From the NCBI RefSeq assembly GCF_000298295.1, contig NZ_AMGM01000009.1, positions 1 through 64,000 of the forward strand: a stretch of 64,000 nucleotides of DNA, written 5' to 3'. Positions 19,605 through 28,773 of the stretch are shown here, piece after piece; position 1 is the first letter of the stretch, and each line of letters opens with the position of its first letter. Source of the DNA: Cecembia lonarensis LW9. Lineage in GTDB: Bacteria > Bacteroidota > Bacteroidia > Cytophagales > Cyclobacteriaceae. Made by a program: the position numbers and the translations under genes. The notes under the pieces were generated by a model that did no database searches, was not told where the DNA came from, and saw only the letters and a program-made list of their open reading frames with translations.

Positions 19605-19722
19605 CTTTTAAGAGCTAAACTAATTTTAATTTATTGAATCATTTATCAAAATATTAAAGCCTTAATTTTATAAATTATAACTAAAGTAATTTATTATTTA
19701 ATTTTTCATATTTTATAGCTTG

Positions 19723-19748
19723 AAAAATACCTAACGTTAGGTATTTTT
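19723..19748. repeat. Perfect 26-bp palindrome (core CCTAACGTTAGG)
   Basis: A fully symmetric sequence: the core CCTAACGTTAGG is flanked on both sides by complementary TA and A/T5 arms. It has no spacer, which suits a dimeric repressor operator as well as a short-loop hairpin. It lies between convergent genes, not in front of a known gene. Confidence 0.8.
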
Positions 19749-19836
19749 ATCAAAGATAAATTTGTCTAAAATTGATTACATTTTTAGAGTTTCTCTAAAT
19801 AAGTGTTTAAGTTCAAATAAGGGTTATCCTAATACT

Positions 19837-19866
19837 AAAAAGCCTCGGTAAGTACCGGGGCTTTTT
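19837..19866. terminator. Bidirectional intrinsic terminator
   Basis: AAAAAGCCTCGGTA pairs with TACCGGGGCTTTTT over 14 bp (one G-T), with A and T runs on both sides. On the minus strand it lies 28 bp after the efflux outer-membrane gene; on the plus strand it would end any transcript from the intergenic region. Confidence 0.85.
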
Positions 19867-19893
19867 GTTTGTTTAAGAAAGTATTTTCTTTGC

Positions 19894-21351
19894 TTAATTC
19901 CAGCCTCCTCCCAGCGCACGGTACAATCTTACATTCGCCTGAAGCTGCTGTTTTTTCAATTCAATCAACTCTATTTCTGCTTGCAAGGCATTAACCTGGG
20001 CATTCAAAACTTCAAGGTATCCAGCATAGCCTACCCGAAACATAATGTTGGAATTTTCTACCGAACGCTTTTGAACTTCAACTTCATAAGTCTTTAGTTG
20101 CAATTGCTCATCAAAAGCACTGAACTCATTGACCAAATTCAATACCTCCAAGTAACTTTTGAAGATTGTTTGTTCATAATCCAAATAGGCTATCTTTTGA
20201 CCAGCTTTCGCGGCTTCAAAATCCATACGGATCTGATTTCTGTTAAATACTGGGGCCACTAAACCAGCACCAAGCTGGTAAACAGTAGAAGCAGGACTGA
20301 AAAACAAACGAGAGAAATCAAAAGCATTGAAACCAGCCATTCCTCCCAATTTAATACTTGGGAAAAAGGCCGCTCGTGCAGCCTGTACCTCTGCTTTTGA
20401 TGCCAATAACTCCCGCTCGGCCATTCGGATATCCGGTCTATATGCTAACAATTCGGCTGGCAATCCTATATCCACCAAATCAGGAATCCCAAAAACCTCA
20501 TCCATGGCATTCCGATTGTGCTGAAAATCATATACACCAAGTAATTGTGCCATCTGCAATTCAGCTGTCCGAAGTTCACGCTTTCTGTCCACCAACTGCG
20601 CTTTTGAATTCAGCATCAAAGCTTCAAATTGATCTACTGCCAATTGATTCTCTTTTCCAGATTCCTTTAAATCCTTGGAAAGATTGACAGCAAATTCCTG
20701 CAATTGGATATTGGCTTCCAAAATCCGAATTTCTTCATCTAAGGCAACCAACTCATAATATTGTTGAGAAACTTCTCCAACCAGCCAGGTTTTGATGGCG
20801 TTGACCATTTCTTCGGATGCCATAAACCTTGCAAAAGCAGCTTTTTTGCGATTACGAAGTTTGGACCAAACATCAATTTCCCAGTTAAATTGCGCTCCGA
20901 TAATAAAGTCCCGATATGGATCCGGTATAAGTTTATCTTCGGGTACCGTTGGAGAAAGGTTGGAGTCAGCATTTCCGACTCCATCCATGGTATACTCACC
21001 AAACCTCCTTACGGAAGCACCCGCAAGTGCATTAACCTCTGGAAGTAATCCACCTTTTGCTATTCTGAAATTAGCTCGGGCTATACGGATTCTCTCCAGC
21101 GTTTTCAAATGATCTTGGTTATTCTCCAAGGCCACTTGAATCAACTCTTTCAAATTTTCATCTTCAAAGAAGTACTGCCACTGAATTAAGGCGACTGATG
21201 ATTGCTCTTCAGATATAATTTCTGCCTCGAAATTACTTGGCAGTGCCGTCTGAGTATCTTCCAAGGTCAATTCCGCAGTTTTACAAGAAACCAAGAATAG
21301 ACCTATCAGAAGCAGCCCAGCGAGTGTATATATATTCACAAATGCTTTCAT
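19894..21351 (-). CDS. RND efflux outer-membrane channel, TolC/NodT family lipoprotein
   Basis: Outer-membrane factor of a tripartite pump, 485 residues. It has a lipobox (LFLVSC at about residue 23), then the two repeated outer-membrane-efflux halves: long helical segments such as LKTLERIRIARANFRIAKGG and a second repeat around MAERELLASKAEVQAARAAF. The C-terminus ends in RALGGGW as in OprM/NodT proteins. It overlaps the permease stop/start by 4 bp (ATGA) and is the third gene of the operon adaptor-permease-channel. Exports whatever the permease selects. Confidence 0.94.
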   Translation of the reverse strand: MKAFVNIYTLAGLLLIGLFLVSCKTAELTLEDTQTALPSNFEAEIISEEQSSVALIQWQYFFEDENLKELIQVALENNQDHLKTLERIRIARANFRIAKGGLLPEVNALAGASVRRFGEYTMDGVGNADSNLSPTVPEDKLIPDPYRDFIIGAQFNWEIDVWSKLRNRKKAAFARFMASEEMVNAIKTWLVGEVSQQYYELVALDEEIRILEANIQLQEFAVNLSKDLKESGKENQLAVDQFEALMLNSKAQLVDRKRELRTAELQMAQLLGVYDFQHNRNAMDEVFGIPDLVDIGLPAELLAYRPDIRMAERELLASKAEVQAARAAFFPSIKLGGMAGFNAFDFSRLFFSPASTVYQLGAGLVAPVFNRNQIRMDFEAAKAGQKIAYLDYEQTIFKSYLEVLNLVNEFSAFDEQLQLKTYEVEVQKRSVENSNIMFRVGYAGYLEVLNAQVNALQAEIELIELKKQQLQANVRLYRALGGGWN

Positions 21352-24300
21352 GAAACTACTTGTTCTTGTTTGATTTCAATGGTTTTCTTTTTCTTGAATT
21401 TGGTGTCGAGTGTTTCAAACACCACATACAGACCTGGAATCAAAAAAACCCCAACCAAGGTACCGATAAGCATCCCTCCTGCTGCAGCAGTACCGATAGT
21501 TCGGTTACCGATAGCACCTGCACCTGAGGCAATAGTCAAGGGAATCAAACCAGCGATAAAGGCAAAGGAAGTCATCAAAATAGGTCTCAATCGCTCAACT
21601 CCACCATTGATCGCACTTTGTAAAATAGATAGTCCCCTATCCCTATTTTGGATAGCAATCTCTACGATCAAAATGGCATTTTTACCCAAAAGACCAATCA
21701 ACATGACAAGTGATACCTGCGCATAGATGTTGTTTTCCAGACCCGTCAACTTCAAAAACAAGAAAGAACCGAAAATCCCAGCAGGAAGTGATAGAATTAC
21801 CGGCAAAGGCAAGAAGTAACTTTCATATTGTGCTGCCAATAACAAGTAGACGAAAATCAAACAAACAGCAAAGATGTAGATTGCCTGATTTCCAGATTCG
21901 ATTTGCTCCCGTGTAATACCCGACCAATCGATATCAAAACCTCTTGGCAAAACCTTCAAAGACACTTCTTCCACTGCTTTGATGGCATCGCCTGAAGAAT
22001 ATCCTGGTGCTGCATCTCCCGTAATCAAGGCTGAGTTAAACATATTATATCGGGTAAGCTGCTCTGGGCCATAGACTTTTTCCAAGGTTAGAAAATTAGA
22101 ATAGGGTACCATTTGTCCTCGATCATTTTTGGCATACATAGCCAACAAAGATTCGGGAGATGTTCTGTACTCAGGAGAAGCTTGAATCATCACCTTATAC
22201 ATCTGTCCGTATCGAATAAAGTTGGAAGAATAAAAACTTCCGATGTAAGACTGCAAGGTCTCCATGGCATCATTGACCGATACCCCTAGTTTGGCAGCTT
22301 TATCATGATCCACATTTAATACATATTGTGGGAAGTTTGGCTCAAAGTTGGTAGTTACCTCTTTGAGTTCTGGTCTTGCATTCAACTCATCCAGAAAATC
22401 TTCCGTGACTTGCGCCATAACAGCTAAGGATCCTCCCGTTTTGTCCTGCATTCTCAGTTCAAATCCCGATGCATTACCAAAACCCGGAACCGGTGGTGGG
22501 GAGAAGAATTGGATTTCTGCTCCTTTGATATGGGACACGCGCTCTTGATAATCTTCAATCAATTGATTGACATTTTTATCACGGTCTCCCCATCCGACCA
22601 AGTTGACCATTCCCATCCCATAGGATGCCCCAGCTGTCTCTGTCATCAAACTGTAGCCAGCAAGAGTTGAAATGGTTTCTACTTCATCCAAAGGAAGTAA
22701 GCTCGCCTGAACCATATCCATCACTTCTGATGTACGCTCCACAGTAGCTCCGGGAGGCGTGGTCACATTGACATACACCATTCCCTGGTCTTCATTGGGA
22801 ATAAATCCTGTCGGCAATACAGCTAAACCCCCATAGGTCAATCCAAAGAATAAAATCAGCGCTCCAAAAGTCACTACTCTCCTACCAGCAATGGCATTCA
22901 CTACACCACTGTACTTGGCTGCTAAGGCATCATATCGCTTATTGAAACCATAAAAAAACTGCTGTAACCTTCCATTTTTAGGGCTATGGTCCACATCAAC
23001 TGTTTTCAATAACATGGCACAAAGTGCAGGTGATAGGGTCAAGGCATTAATCCCTGAAATCACAATAGCAATGGCCAGCGTCAAGGAAAACTGTCGATAG
23101 AAAATCCCAACTGGACCTGAAAGGAAACTCACCGGAACGAATACCGCTGACATTACCAAGGTAATCGCCACAATCGCACCTCCAATTTCCTTCATCGCAG
23201 CCAAGGTGGCATCCAAGGCATTCATTTTCAAATCATGCATTTTCACGTGCACAGCTTCCACTACCACAATCGCATTATCCACCACAATACCAATGGCAAG
23301 AACCAAGGCAAACAGTGTCAACAAGTTAATGGAGAAACCAAATAGCTGCATGAAAAAGAAGGTGCCGATCAAGGATACGGGAACCGCAATCGCTGGAATC
23401 AGTGTAGACCTAAAATCCTGAAGGAAAATGAACACCACCAAGGAAACCAAAAGGAATGCCTCGATCAAAGTTTTAATTACTTCAAAAATAGAAGCATCCA
23501 AGAATCGGGAAACATCATAGGATACATTGTATTCCATACCAGGAGGAAATGAATCTTCTTGCAATTCATCCATTTTATCTTTGATGTTTTGAATAACCTC
23601 ACGAGCATTGGAACCTGGCCTTTGCTTGATCATAATAGAAGCGGATGGCTTGCCATCTGTCATCGAAACCATGCTGTATTCTTGAGAATCAAACACCACG
23701 TCGGCCACATCTCTTAATTTGAGCAAGGAACCATCTGGCAATGCTTTCAAGGTGATATTTTCAAACTGCTCCTCTTGATTAAACTTGCCCGTGTACTTCA
23801 ATACATATTGCAAGGCCTGAGGATCTCTGTCAGAAGCAATACCGGATTTACCAGGCGCCGCCTCCACATTTTGCTGACGGATGGCTTCTGTCACATCTTG
23901 TGGAGAAAGGTTATAAGCGACCAATCTGTCCGGCTTCAACCAAACCCGCATGGCGTAATCCTTAAAGCCCATGATTTGAGCAAAACCTACCCCATCGATC
24001 CTTTTTAGTTCAGGGAGGATATTAATGTCTGCAAAATTGTACACGAACTTCTCATCTTGGGTAGAATCAGACGTTACCAAGTTCAAATACAAAAGCATGG
24101 AGTTTACTTCCTTTTCTGTTTGCACCCCAGCACGTATAACCTCCTCAGGTAATTCATCCAATACTGTGGAAACCCTATTTTGCACGTTCACAGCGGCTTG
24201 ATCCGGATCTGTTCCTACTTTAAAAACAATATTGATCAAGGTTACCCCATCATTCGTATTCACAGAAGTCATGTAGCTCATACCTGGCACACCGTTGATC

Positions 24301-24503
24301 GCCCGTTCAAGTGGTGTAGCCACTGCCTTGGCCAGTACTTCCGCATTGGCACCTGTGTATTTAGCTGTAACCACGACTGAAGGAGGAACTATCTCGGGGA
24401 ACTGTGTGATAGGCAAAGAAGTCAAAGCCAACAAGCCTAATAGCGTGATGAAAACCGATATTACTGTAGATAAGATCGGTCGTTTGATAAATAGCTCTAA
24501 CAT
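21348..24503 (-). CDS. RND efflux permease (HAE1/AcrB-like)
   Basis: Inner-membrane drug/proton antiporter of 1051 residues, the usual AcrB size, with 12 predicted transmembrane helices and two large periplasmic loops. N-terminus ELFIKRPILSTVISVFITL and the porter segment FIPNEDQGMVYVNVTTPPGATVE are HAE1 traits. The TM4 proton-relay motif reads VVDNAIVVVEAV, so the second Asp of AcrB (Asp408) is Asn here (Asn410), while Asp409 and the TM10 Lys (GLLGKNAILIVE) are kept. Operon: adaptor upstream by 3 bp, channel downstream with overlap. Likely substrates are hydrophobic toxic compounds, not metals. Confidence 0.95.
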   Translation of the reverse strand: MLELFIKRPILSTVISVFITLLGLLALTSLPITQFPEIVPPSVVVTAKYTGANAEVLAKAVATPLERAINGVPGMSYMTSVNTNDGVTLINIVFKVGTDPDQAAVNVQNRVSTVLDELPEEVIRAGVQTEKEVNSMLLYLNLVTSDSTQDEKFVYNFADINILPELKRIDGVGFAQIMGFKDYAMRVWLKPDRLVAYNLSPQDVTEAIRQQNVEAAPGKSGIASDRDPQALQYVLKYTGKFNQEEQFENITLKALPDGSLLKLRDVADVVFDSQEYSMVSMTDGKPSASIMIKQRPGSNAREVIQNIKDKMDELQEDSFPPGMEYNVSYDVSRFLDASIFEVIKTLIEAFLLVSLVVFIFLQDFRSTLIPAIAVPVSLIGTFFFMQLFGFSINLLTLFALVLAIGIVVDNAIVVVEAVHVKMHDLKMNALDATLAAMKEIGGAIVAITLVMSAVFVPVSFLSGPVGIFYRQFSLTLAIAIVISGINALTLSPALCAMLLKTVDVDHSPKNGRLQQFFYGFNKRYDALAAKYSGVVNAIAGRRVVTFGALILFFGLTYGGLAVLPTGFIPNEDQGMVYVNVTTPPGATVERTSEVMDMVQASLLPLDEVETISTLAGYSLMTETAGASYGMGMVNLVGWGDRDKNVNQLIEDYQERVSHIKGAEIQFFSPPPVPGFGNASGFELRMQDKTGGSLAVMAQVTEDFLDELNARPELKEVTTNFEPNFPQYVLNVDHDKAAKLGVSVNDAMETLQSYIGSFYSSNFIRYGQMYKVMIQASPEYRTSPESLLAMYAKNDRGQMVPYSNFLTLEKVYGPEQLTRYNMFNSALITGDAAPGYSSGDAIKAVEEVSLKVLPRGFDIDWSGITREQIESGNQAIYIFAVCLIFVYLLLAAQYESYFLPLPVILSLPAGIFGSFLFLKLTGLENNIYAQVSLVMLIGLLGKNAILIVEIAIQNRDRGLSILQSAINGGVERLRPILMTSFAFIAGLIPLTIASGAGAIGNRTIGTAAAGGMLIGTLVGVFLIPGLYVVFETLDTKFKKKKTIEIKQEQVVS

Positions 24504-24506
24504 GGC

Positions 24507-25679
24507 TTAGGATTTTACCAAGGTATCATACACATCTTTTTCAGGAGTCAATTCGGGCATGATTTCCATACCGTCTTTTACCTGCTGAATACCTTCAAAG
24601 ATGATCCTATCGCCAGGCTCAAAACCATCAGCAATGTAGAATACCCCAAAGCGCTGCAAAGGTTTAAAGCTTCGTACCCTTACCTTGTTGTTTTTATCCA
24701 CGATATACACATAATTGTAATCCTGGATTTCAAAGGTGGATTTTTGCGGAATCAAAAAGATATCCTCCAAAGTTTCACTCATCTCTACCTTACCCGTAGA
24801 ACCATGCTTGATCAATTGATCAGGATTTGGGAAACGTACCCGAAAGGCAATGGAACCCGTACCACGTTCAAAGTCAGCCTCCATGGTCTCCAATCTTCCT
24901 TTATTTTCATAGTAAACCCCATCGGATAAAATCAAAGAAACTTCCTGGTCATCCAATGTTTCGTTTTCGATTTTGGCCCTCATGTATTGCAGGTACTCAT
25001 TTTCTGTCACTTTGTAGTAGGCAAAAATCTCAGAGATATCCGTAATGTTTGTCAATAAATCTCCAGCGGTTACCAAGCTCCCTGTTTTGTATGGAATGCG
25101 ATCTACAATGCCGTCAAAAGGTGCCTTAATAGTGGTATAGGATAATCCTGTTTTGGCATTTTTGAGCATAGACTCGGCCTCAGAAATAGCAGATTCTGCC
25201 ACTGCTTTTTTGGATAAGGCCAATTGATATTCGGACCTGGCAATGATATTTTTATCCACCAAAACTTTGAGACGATCGACTTCCAGTTGGGCTGCTTGTG
25301 CTTCTGCACGGGCTTGAAACAAACGCGCATTGGCAGAATTGACCATTTCATTGTATTCATTGGAAGTCAATTGAAATAGGTTTTGTCCTTTTTTGACAAA
25401 TTGACCTTCATCCACATAGATTCGGTCTACAAAACCTTCCACCTTGGCTCGAACCTCTACAAACTGCACGGCCTGAATATCGCTGACATAGGTTTTTGGA
25501 AGAGTAATACTCATCGGTTGAAGTTCCACAATAGGAACTTGTATGAGTACTTGGTTTTGATTTTTCCCACTGCCAGGATTACAGGCAAAGGAAATGAGCA
25601 TGAGCAACAGTAAGCTCATTTGACTTACTTTAACGTATTGAAAAACACGAAAAGAAGTCCAATTGGAATTGATTTTCAT
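24507..25679 (-). CDS. RND efflux periplasmic adaptor (membrane fusion protein), lipoprotein
   Basis: HlyD/AcrA-like adaptor of about 390 residues. Lipobox LISFAC lies about 33 residues from the first ATG; an internal ATG (25619) would give a shorter but uncharged signal, so the first is kept with caution. Biotinyl-lipoyl halves are visible as VEVRAKVEGFVDRIYVDEGQFVKKGQ and IKAPFDGIVDRIPYKTGSLV, separated by a coiled-coil hairpin (Ala/Glu-rich, about 105-160), followed by beta-barrel and membrane-proximal domains. First gene of the efflux operon. It follows a small unknown membrane protein on the same strand by 83 bp, which may be part of the same transcript. Confidence 0.93.
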   Translation of the reverse strand: MKINSNWTSFRVFQYVKVSQMSLLLLMLISFACNPGSGKNQNQVLIQVPIVELQPMSITLPKTYVSDIQAVQFVEVRAKVEGFVDRIYVDEGQFVKKGQNLFQLTSNEYNEMVNSANARLFQARAEAQAAQLEVDRLKVLVDKNIIARSEYQLALSKKAVAESAISEAESMLKNAKTGLSYTTIKAPFDGIVDRIPYKTGSLVTAGDLLTNITDISEIFAYYKVTENEYLQYMRAKIENETLDDQEVSLILSDGVYYENKGRLETMEADFERGTGSIAFRVRFPNPDQLIKHGSTGKVEMSETLEDIFLIPQKSTFEIQDYNYVYIVDKNNKVRVRSFKPLQRFGVFYIADGFEPGDRIIFEGIQQVKDGMEIMPELTPEKDVYDTLVKS

Positions 25680-25762
25680 AAATAAATTGAATGTGAATAA
25701 TCTTTCAGAGAAAGTTATTTGGAGGGTTTATCGCTAATAAGAGAAAGAAGAATAATCCTTGA

Positions 25763-26125
25763 TCAGGGAGCATTGGCGGCAATGGATTTGCCAATCAAAA
25801 AATCAAGACTAGAAAATATGCCAAGAGGAATATATGCAAGCGATGGCAAGGATGGTTTTGATAACCTCAATGCTTCAGAAACAAATTCAAAAACGCTTAA
25901 TACAATGATTCGTTGAATTTTGAGTGATTGGGTGCTGGTAGACCTGGAGATCGAAGTAGGAAAATCCACGTAATCGAAATCAGCCTCATTTAAAAATTCA
26001 CCTACATACTCTATATCCTGCTCTTCTTCAAACCCATCAAATACGGCCAAAACCACAAAAAACAATGCCATGGCAAGCGCGATGACACGAAGAAGTGGAC
26101 TGACAGTATGTATTGATTGTTTCAC
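25763..26125 (-). CDS. Small acidic membrane-anchored protein, paralogue 1 (DFPTxISRS family)
   Basis: Unrecognised 120-residue protein. It has one N-terminal hydrophobic segment (about 10-28, ALAMALFFVVLAVFD), then a strongly acidic stretch (GFEEEQDIEY, ADFDYVDFP), the motif DFPTSISRS, a moderately hydrophobic helix, and the end SIAANAP. A second gene 1.1 kb upstream encodes a protein with the same layout (ALFF..LAV.D, DFPTKISRS, SICINAP), so the two form a paralogous pair. No Cys in a lipobox position. It sits between the barrel protein and the efflux adaptor, all on the minus strand. Role unknown; an envelope accessory protein is a guess. Confidence 0.7.
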   Translation of the reverse strand: MKQSIHTVSPLLRVIALAMALFFVVLAVFDGFEEEQDIEYVGEFLNEADFDYVDFPTSISRSTSTQSLKIQRIIVLSVFEFVSEALRLSKPSLPSLAYIPLGIFSSLDFLIGKSIAANAP

Positions 26126-26267
26126 GATGTAAAAGTAGTCAAATTTCGAACCAAAAAATCTTTTTTCAACATTCTCCAGAAAATATTATTTCGATTTTTT
26201 TTTCAAAGGCGATAGACTCAACTAATTAATCAATTGAATTACTAGTTGAATCTATCATTCCTCTTTA

Positions 26268-27002
26268 TTATTTCATGCTCAAATCCCAGCCAAAGAAGTT
26301 GAGTTCGATGACTAAGCCTGAGGGTTTAATATTTCCTTGATTGGGCAATAAGACACCTGCACAAAACTGAAAGCGTTTAGTGACATTATACATAGCACCA
26401 ATTACTGCTGCAGAAGATTCATTGTTACCACTGATCCAGTCTCCCATAAGGTAGGTTCTGGGGGCGATTTTTAACTCATACCCAACAAGGAAACCAACGT
26501 GAGTACCTTCTCCCACAAAATTCCGGTTGGTATGGTATACCCCTCCTATGAGACGGCTTTTCTTATTCATAAAATGATAGATACCTATCCTATAGTTAAA
26601 AAAAGCAAACTCCTTTTCATCCCATTGATCAGCCAAATTGATGCCCGATTGCGTACCAAAATTGACATCAAAGCTTTCTGATAATTGAAACTGTTTCTGG
26701 ATCGAAGGCATCAAATGAGGGGACAATGCTCCTAGGGAGGGATTATCGTTGGTAATAAATTCTAGGTAAGGATTAAAGCCAATCCCTTTACCCACCAAAT
26801 TTATACCTATATCCCAGCCCTTGCCCAAACCATAGACGAAATGCCCTTTTGATTCAAACATAGGCTGAAATATATTGAATTGATGTTGATAAAATACTTT
26901 ATTTTTTTCGGTAATGTCTCCAGATGGAATATTGAATAGATTTTGCTGTGAATAACCCTTAACAGTTACCAATAGCAAGAAAATGACGATGATGAGTCGC
27001 AT
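26268..27002 (-). CDS. Predicted outer-membrane beta-barrel protein between small paralogues
   Basis: 244 residues with a Sec signal (LIIVIFLLLVTVKGYSQ). The mature part has alternating aromatic strands (VFYQHQFNIF, GIGFNPYLEF, RTYLMGDW) and ends with a strand, IELNFFGWDLSMK. Its size suits an 8-12-stranded barrel. No named family was recognised. It is flanked on both sides by the two DFPTxISRS small proteins in the same orientation, which suggests a functional unit of small protein, barrel, small protein upstream of the efflux pump. Substrate or partner unknown. Confidence 0.7.
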   Translation of the reverse strand: MRLIIVIFLLLVTVKGYSQQNLFNIPSGDITEKNKVFYQHQFNIFQPMFESKGHFVYGLGKGWDIGINLVGKGIGFNPYLEFITNDNPSLGALSPHLMPSIQKQFQLSESFDVNFGTQSGINLADQWDEKEFAFFNYRIGIYHFMNKKSRLIGGVYHTNRNFVGEGTHVGFLVGYELKIAPRTYLMGDWISGNNESSAAVIGAMYNVTKRFQFCAGVLLPNQGNIKPSGLVIELNFFGWDLSMK

Positions 27003-27227
27003 ACAAATGATTGTTATTTTTTTAAAAAAAGGAAATTAAAGAAGCAAACAATCAACTGCTTTGAACGATGAGGATCAACAATTTGAAGCCAACCTATGTA
27101 ATACAAGGTCGTACGCCAAATACAGATAGTTCAGGGCTTACAATGAAGTTATAATTGAAAAGCCTGCTCCAAGGACAAAAGTCCGCTTAAAATCGACGAA
27201 GCACTGATTGACTGAAAACTGGAAAAA

Positions 27228-27584
27228 CTAAGGGGCGTTAATGCAAATACTTCTTGAATTAAAAAATTCGTAATCTGATGATAAATATGGAAATTCTATT
27301 AAATGATCTTCCTGATTAATAATATAAGGTACAATGATCGAGAGGAGAAAGTCTACTACCTTTATTTGCTCAATCCTTTCAAATTCCACCAAGGAAGATT
27401 CAAGAGAGCGTGATATTTTTGTCGGAAAATCATAATCATCATAGTCATGCTCCGCAATGACCTCAAAATTTTCAAAAATTACATCCTCAACATCTTCATA
27501 ATGATCCCAAACAGCCAATGCAGAGAAAAATAAAGCATTTAAAACCAGTAGGGTTTTAAATAATGTTTTTTTGCTTTGTATCAT
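27228..27584 (-). CDS. Small acidic membrane-anchored protein, paralogue 2 (DFPTxISRS family)
   Basis: 118-residue unrecognised protein with one N-terminal hydrophobic segment (about 9-26, KTLLVLNALFFSALAVWD), an acidic region (HYEDVEDVIFENFE, EHDYDDYDFP), the motif DFPTKISRS, a hydrophobic helix and the end SICINAP. It aligns along its whole length with the 120-residue protein downstream; identity is highest in ALFF, DFPTxISRS and the terminal NAP. First gene of the minus-strand group leading to the efflux operon, and divergent from fmt. Likely inner-membrane anchored and facing the periplasm; function unknown. Confidence 0.7.
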   Translation of the reverse strand: MIQSKKTLFKTLLVLNALFFSALAVWDHYEDVEDVIFENFEVIAEHDYDDYDFPTKISRSLESSLVEFERIEQIKVVDFLLSIIVPYIINQEDHLIEFPYLSSDYEFFNSRSICINAP

Positions 27585-27748
27585 GGTTAAACTTATGGCT
27601 GCAATGTTTCTTTATATGATCCAACCTAAAGAAATACAAACTTTTAAGACGCAAATTTTTGACTGAGGTTACACAAAAAGAAAGATTTTAGCTCCTTTTC
27701 ATATTTTTTTTACAAATTTTACTGTTCAATCGTGTATGAGCAATTTAG

Positions 27749-28672
27749 ATGAAAAAAGACTTACGCATCATTTATATGGGTACTCCGGAATTTGCGGTAC
27801 CTGCACTGGAAAGGTTGGTTGAAACAGGATGGAATGTTGTCGCAGTGATTACAGCGCCAGACAAACCCAAAGGAAGAGGACAAAAATTGATTCCTTCTCC
27901 TGTCAAAGAAACAGCTATAAAGCACGATATCCCTGTCTTACAGCCTACTAATCTCAAATCTTTGGATTTTTTAGAAGAATTAAAAAGTTATCAAGCTGAC
28001 CTCCAGATCGTGGTAGCCTTCCGTATGCTTCCGGAAAAGGTATGGAATATGCCTCCCATGGGTACATTTAACCTGCATGCTTCTCTCCTTCCCGACTACA
28101 GAGGTGCCGCTCCGATTAATTGGGCAATTATAAATGGGGAAAAAGAAACAGGAATTACTACATTTTTTCTCAAGCATGAAATAGATACAGGAAGTATTAT
28201 ATTTCAGGAAAAGGAACCCATCCATGCAGAAGACAATGTAGGAAGTCTATATGAAAGGCTAATGTTGAAAGGTGCAAAGCTTGTTGTAAAAAGCGTTGAA
28301 GCCATTGCTTCAGAAAGCATAACTCCTCTTCCACAAGATGAAACTAAAGCCAAGCATCATGCCCCAAAGATCTATAAAGAAACCTGTGAAATTGACTGGA
28401 AAAAACCAGCCTATGAGATCCATAATCTGATCAGAGGGCTTTCACCTTATCCAGCTGCTTGGACGATCATCCAAGGTAAGCTTTGTAAAATATTCAGATC
28501 CCAATATTCAGACAAAAACATTTCAGGCCTAAAAGCAGGAGAATACAAATCAGAAGGAAAATCAAAACTGGTTTTTCAAACGGGAAATGGACATATCAGT
28601 ATTCTTGAACTCCAATTGGAAGGTAAAAAACGTCTGCCAGTAGAGGAGTTTCTTAAAGGGTTCAAATTATAA
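27749..28672 (+). CDS. fmt: Methionyl-tRNA formyltransferase
   Basis: Transfers the formyl group of 10-formyl-THF to initiator Met-tRNA. 307 residues, standard length. N-terminal Rossmann domain begins IIYMGTPEFAVPAL; the catalytic loop is FNLHASLLPDYRGAAPINWAI; LKHEIDTGSI follows. The C-terminal OB-fold (about 205-307) contains INWKKP-like EIDWKKPAYEIHNLIRGLSPYP. It is divergent from the small-protein group. A second folate enzyme, folA, lies 1.1 kb downstream. Confidence 0.96.
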   Translation: MKKDLRIIYMGTPEFAVPALERLVETGWNVVAVITAPDKPKGRGQKLIPSPVKETAIKHDIPVLQPTNLKSLDFLEELKSYQADLQIVVAFRMLPEKVWNMPPMGTFNLHASLLPDYRGAAPINWAIINGEKETGITTFFLKHEIDTGSIIFQEKEPIHAEDNVGSLYERLMLKGAKLVVKSVEAIASESITPLPQDETKAKHHAPKIYKETCEIDWKKPAYEIHNLIRGLSPYPAAWTIIQGKLCKIFRSQYSDKNISGLKAGEYKSEGKSKLVFQTGNGHISILELQLEGKKRLPVEEFLKGFKL

Positions 28673-28773
28673 TGGTTTAAATATTTAGCTGACCTAGAGA
28701 GAGATAGTCCGGAAATCTCGTGGAAAAGCCTATTTTTTTTAATAATTTTAAATTATTCACTAAACACAAAACT

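Larger units (their letters stand above)
19605..19893. other. Convergent intergenic region with palindrome, possible promoter and terminator
   Basis: Very AT-rich and without a gene of usual size. In plus-strand order it holds the 26-bp palindrome at 19723-19748, a TAAATTTG box matching the Bacteroidota -7 element at 19757-19764, a small AGAG/CTCT hairpin, and a strong terminator at 19837-19866. This arrangement could specify an RNA of about 95 nt, but no homology or -33 element supports it. Confidence 0.4.

Noticed and set aside
19723-19748. Operator for the efflux operon
   Set aside because: It lies downstream of the last efflux gene, and the same palindrome is not present before the adaptor gene, so a link to that promoter is unsupported.
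27003-27227. A further small gene between the barrel protein and paralogue 2
   Set aside because: No frame with a plausible start or length; only a weak GGAC/GTCC hairpin was seen.
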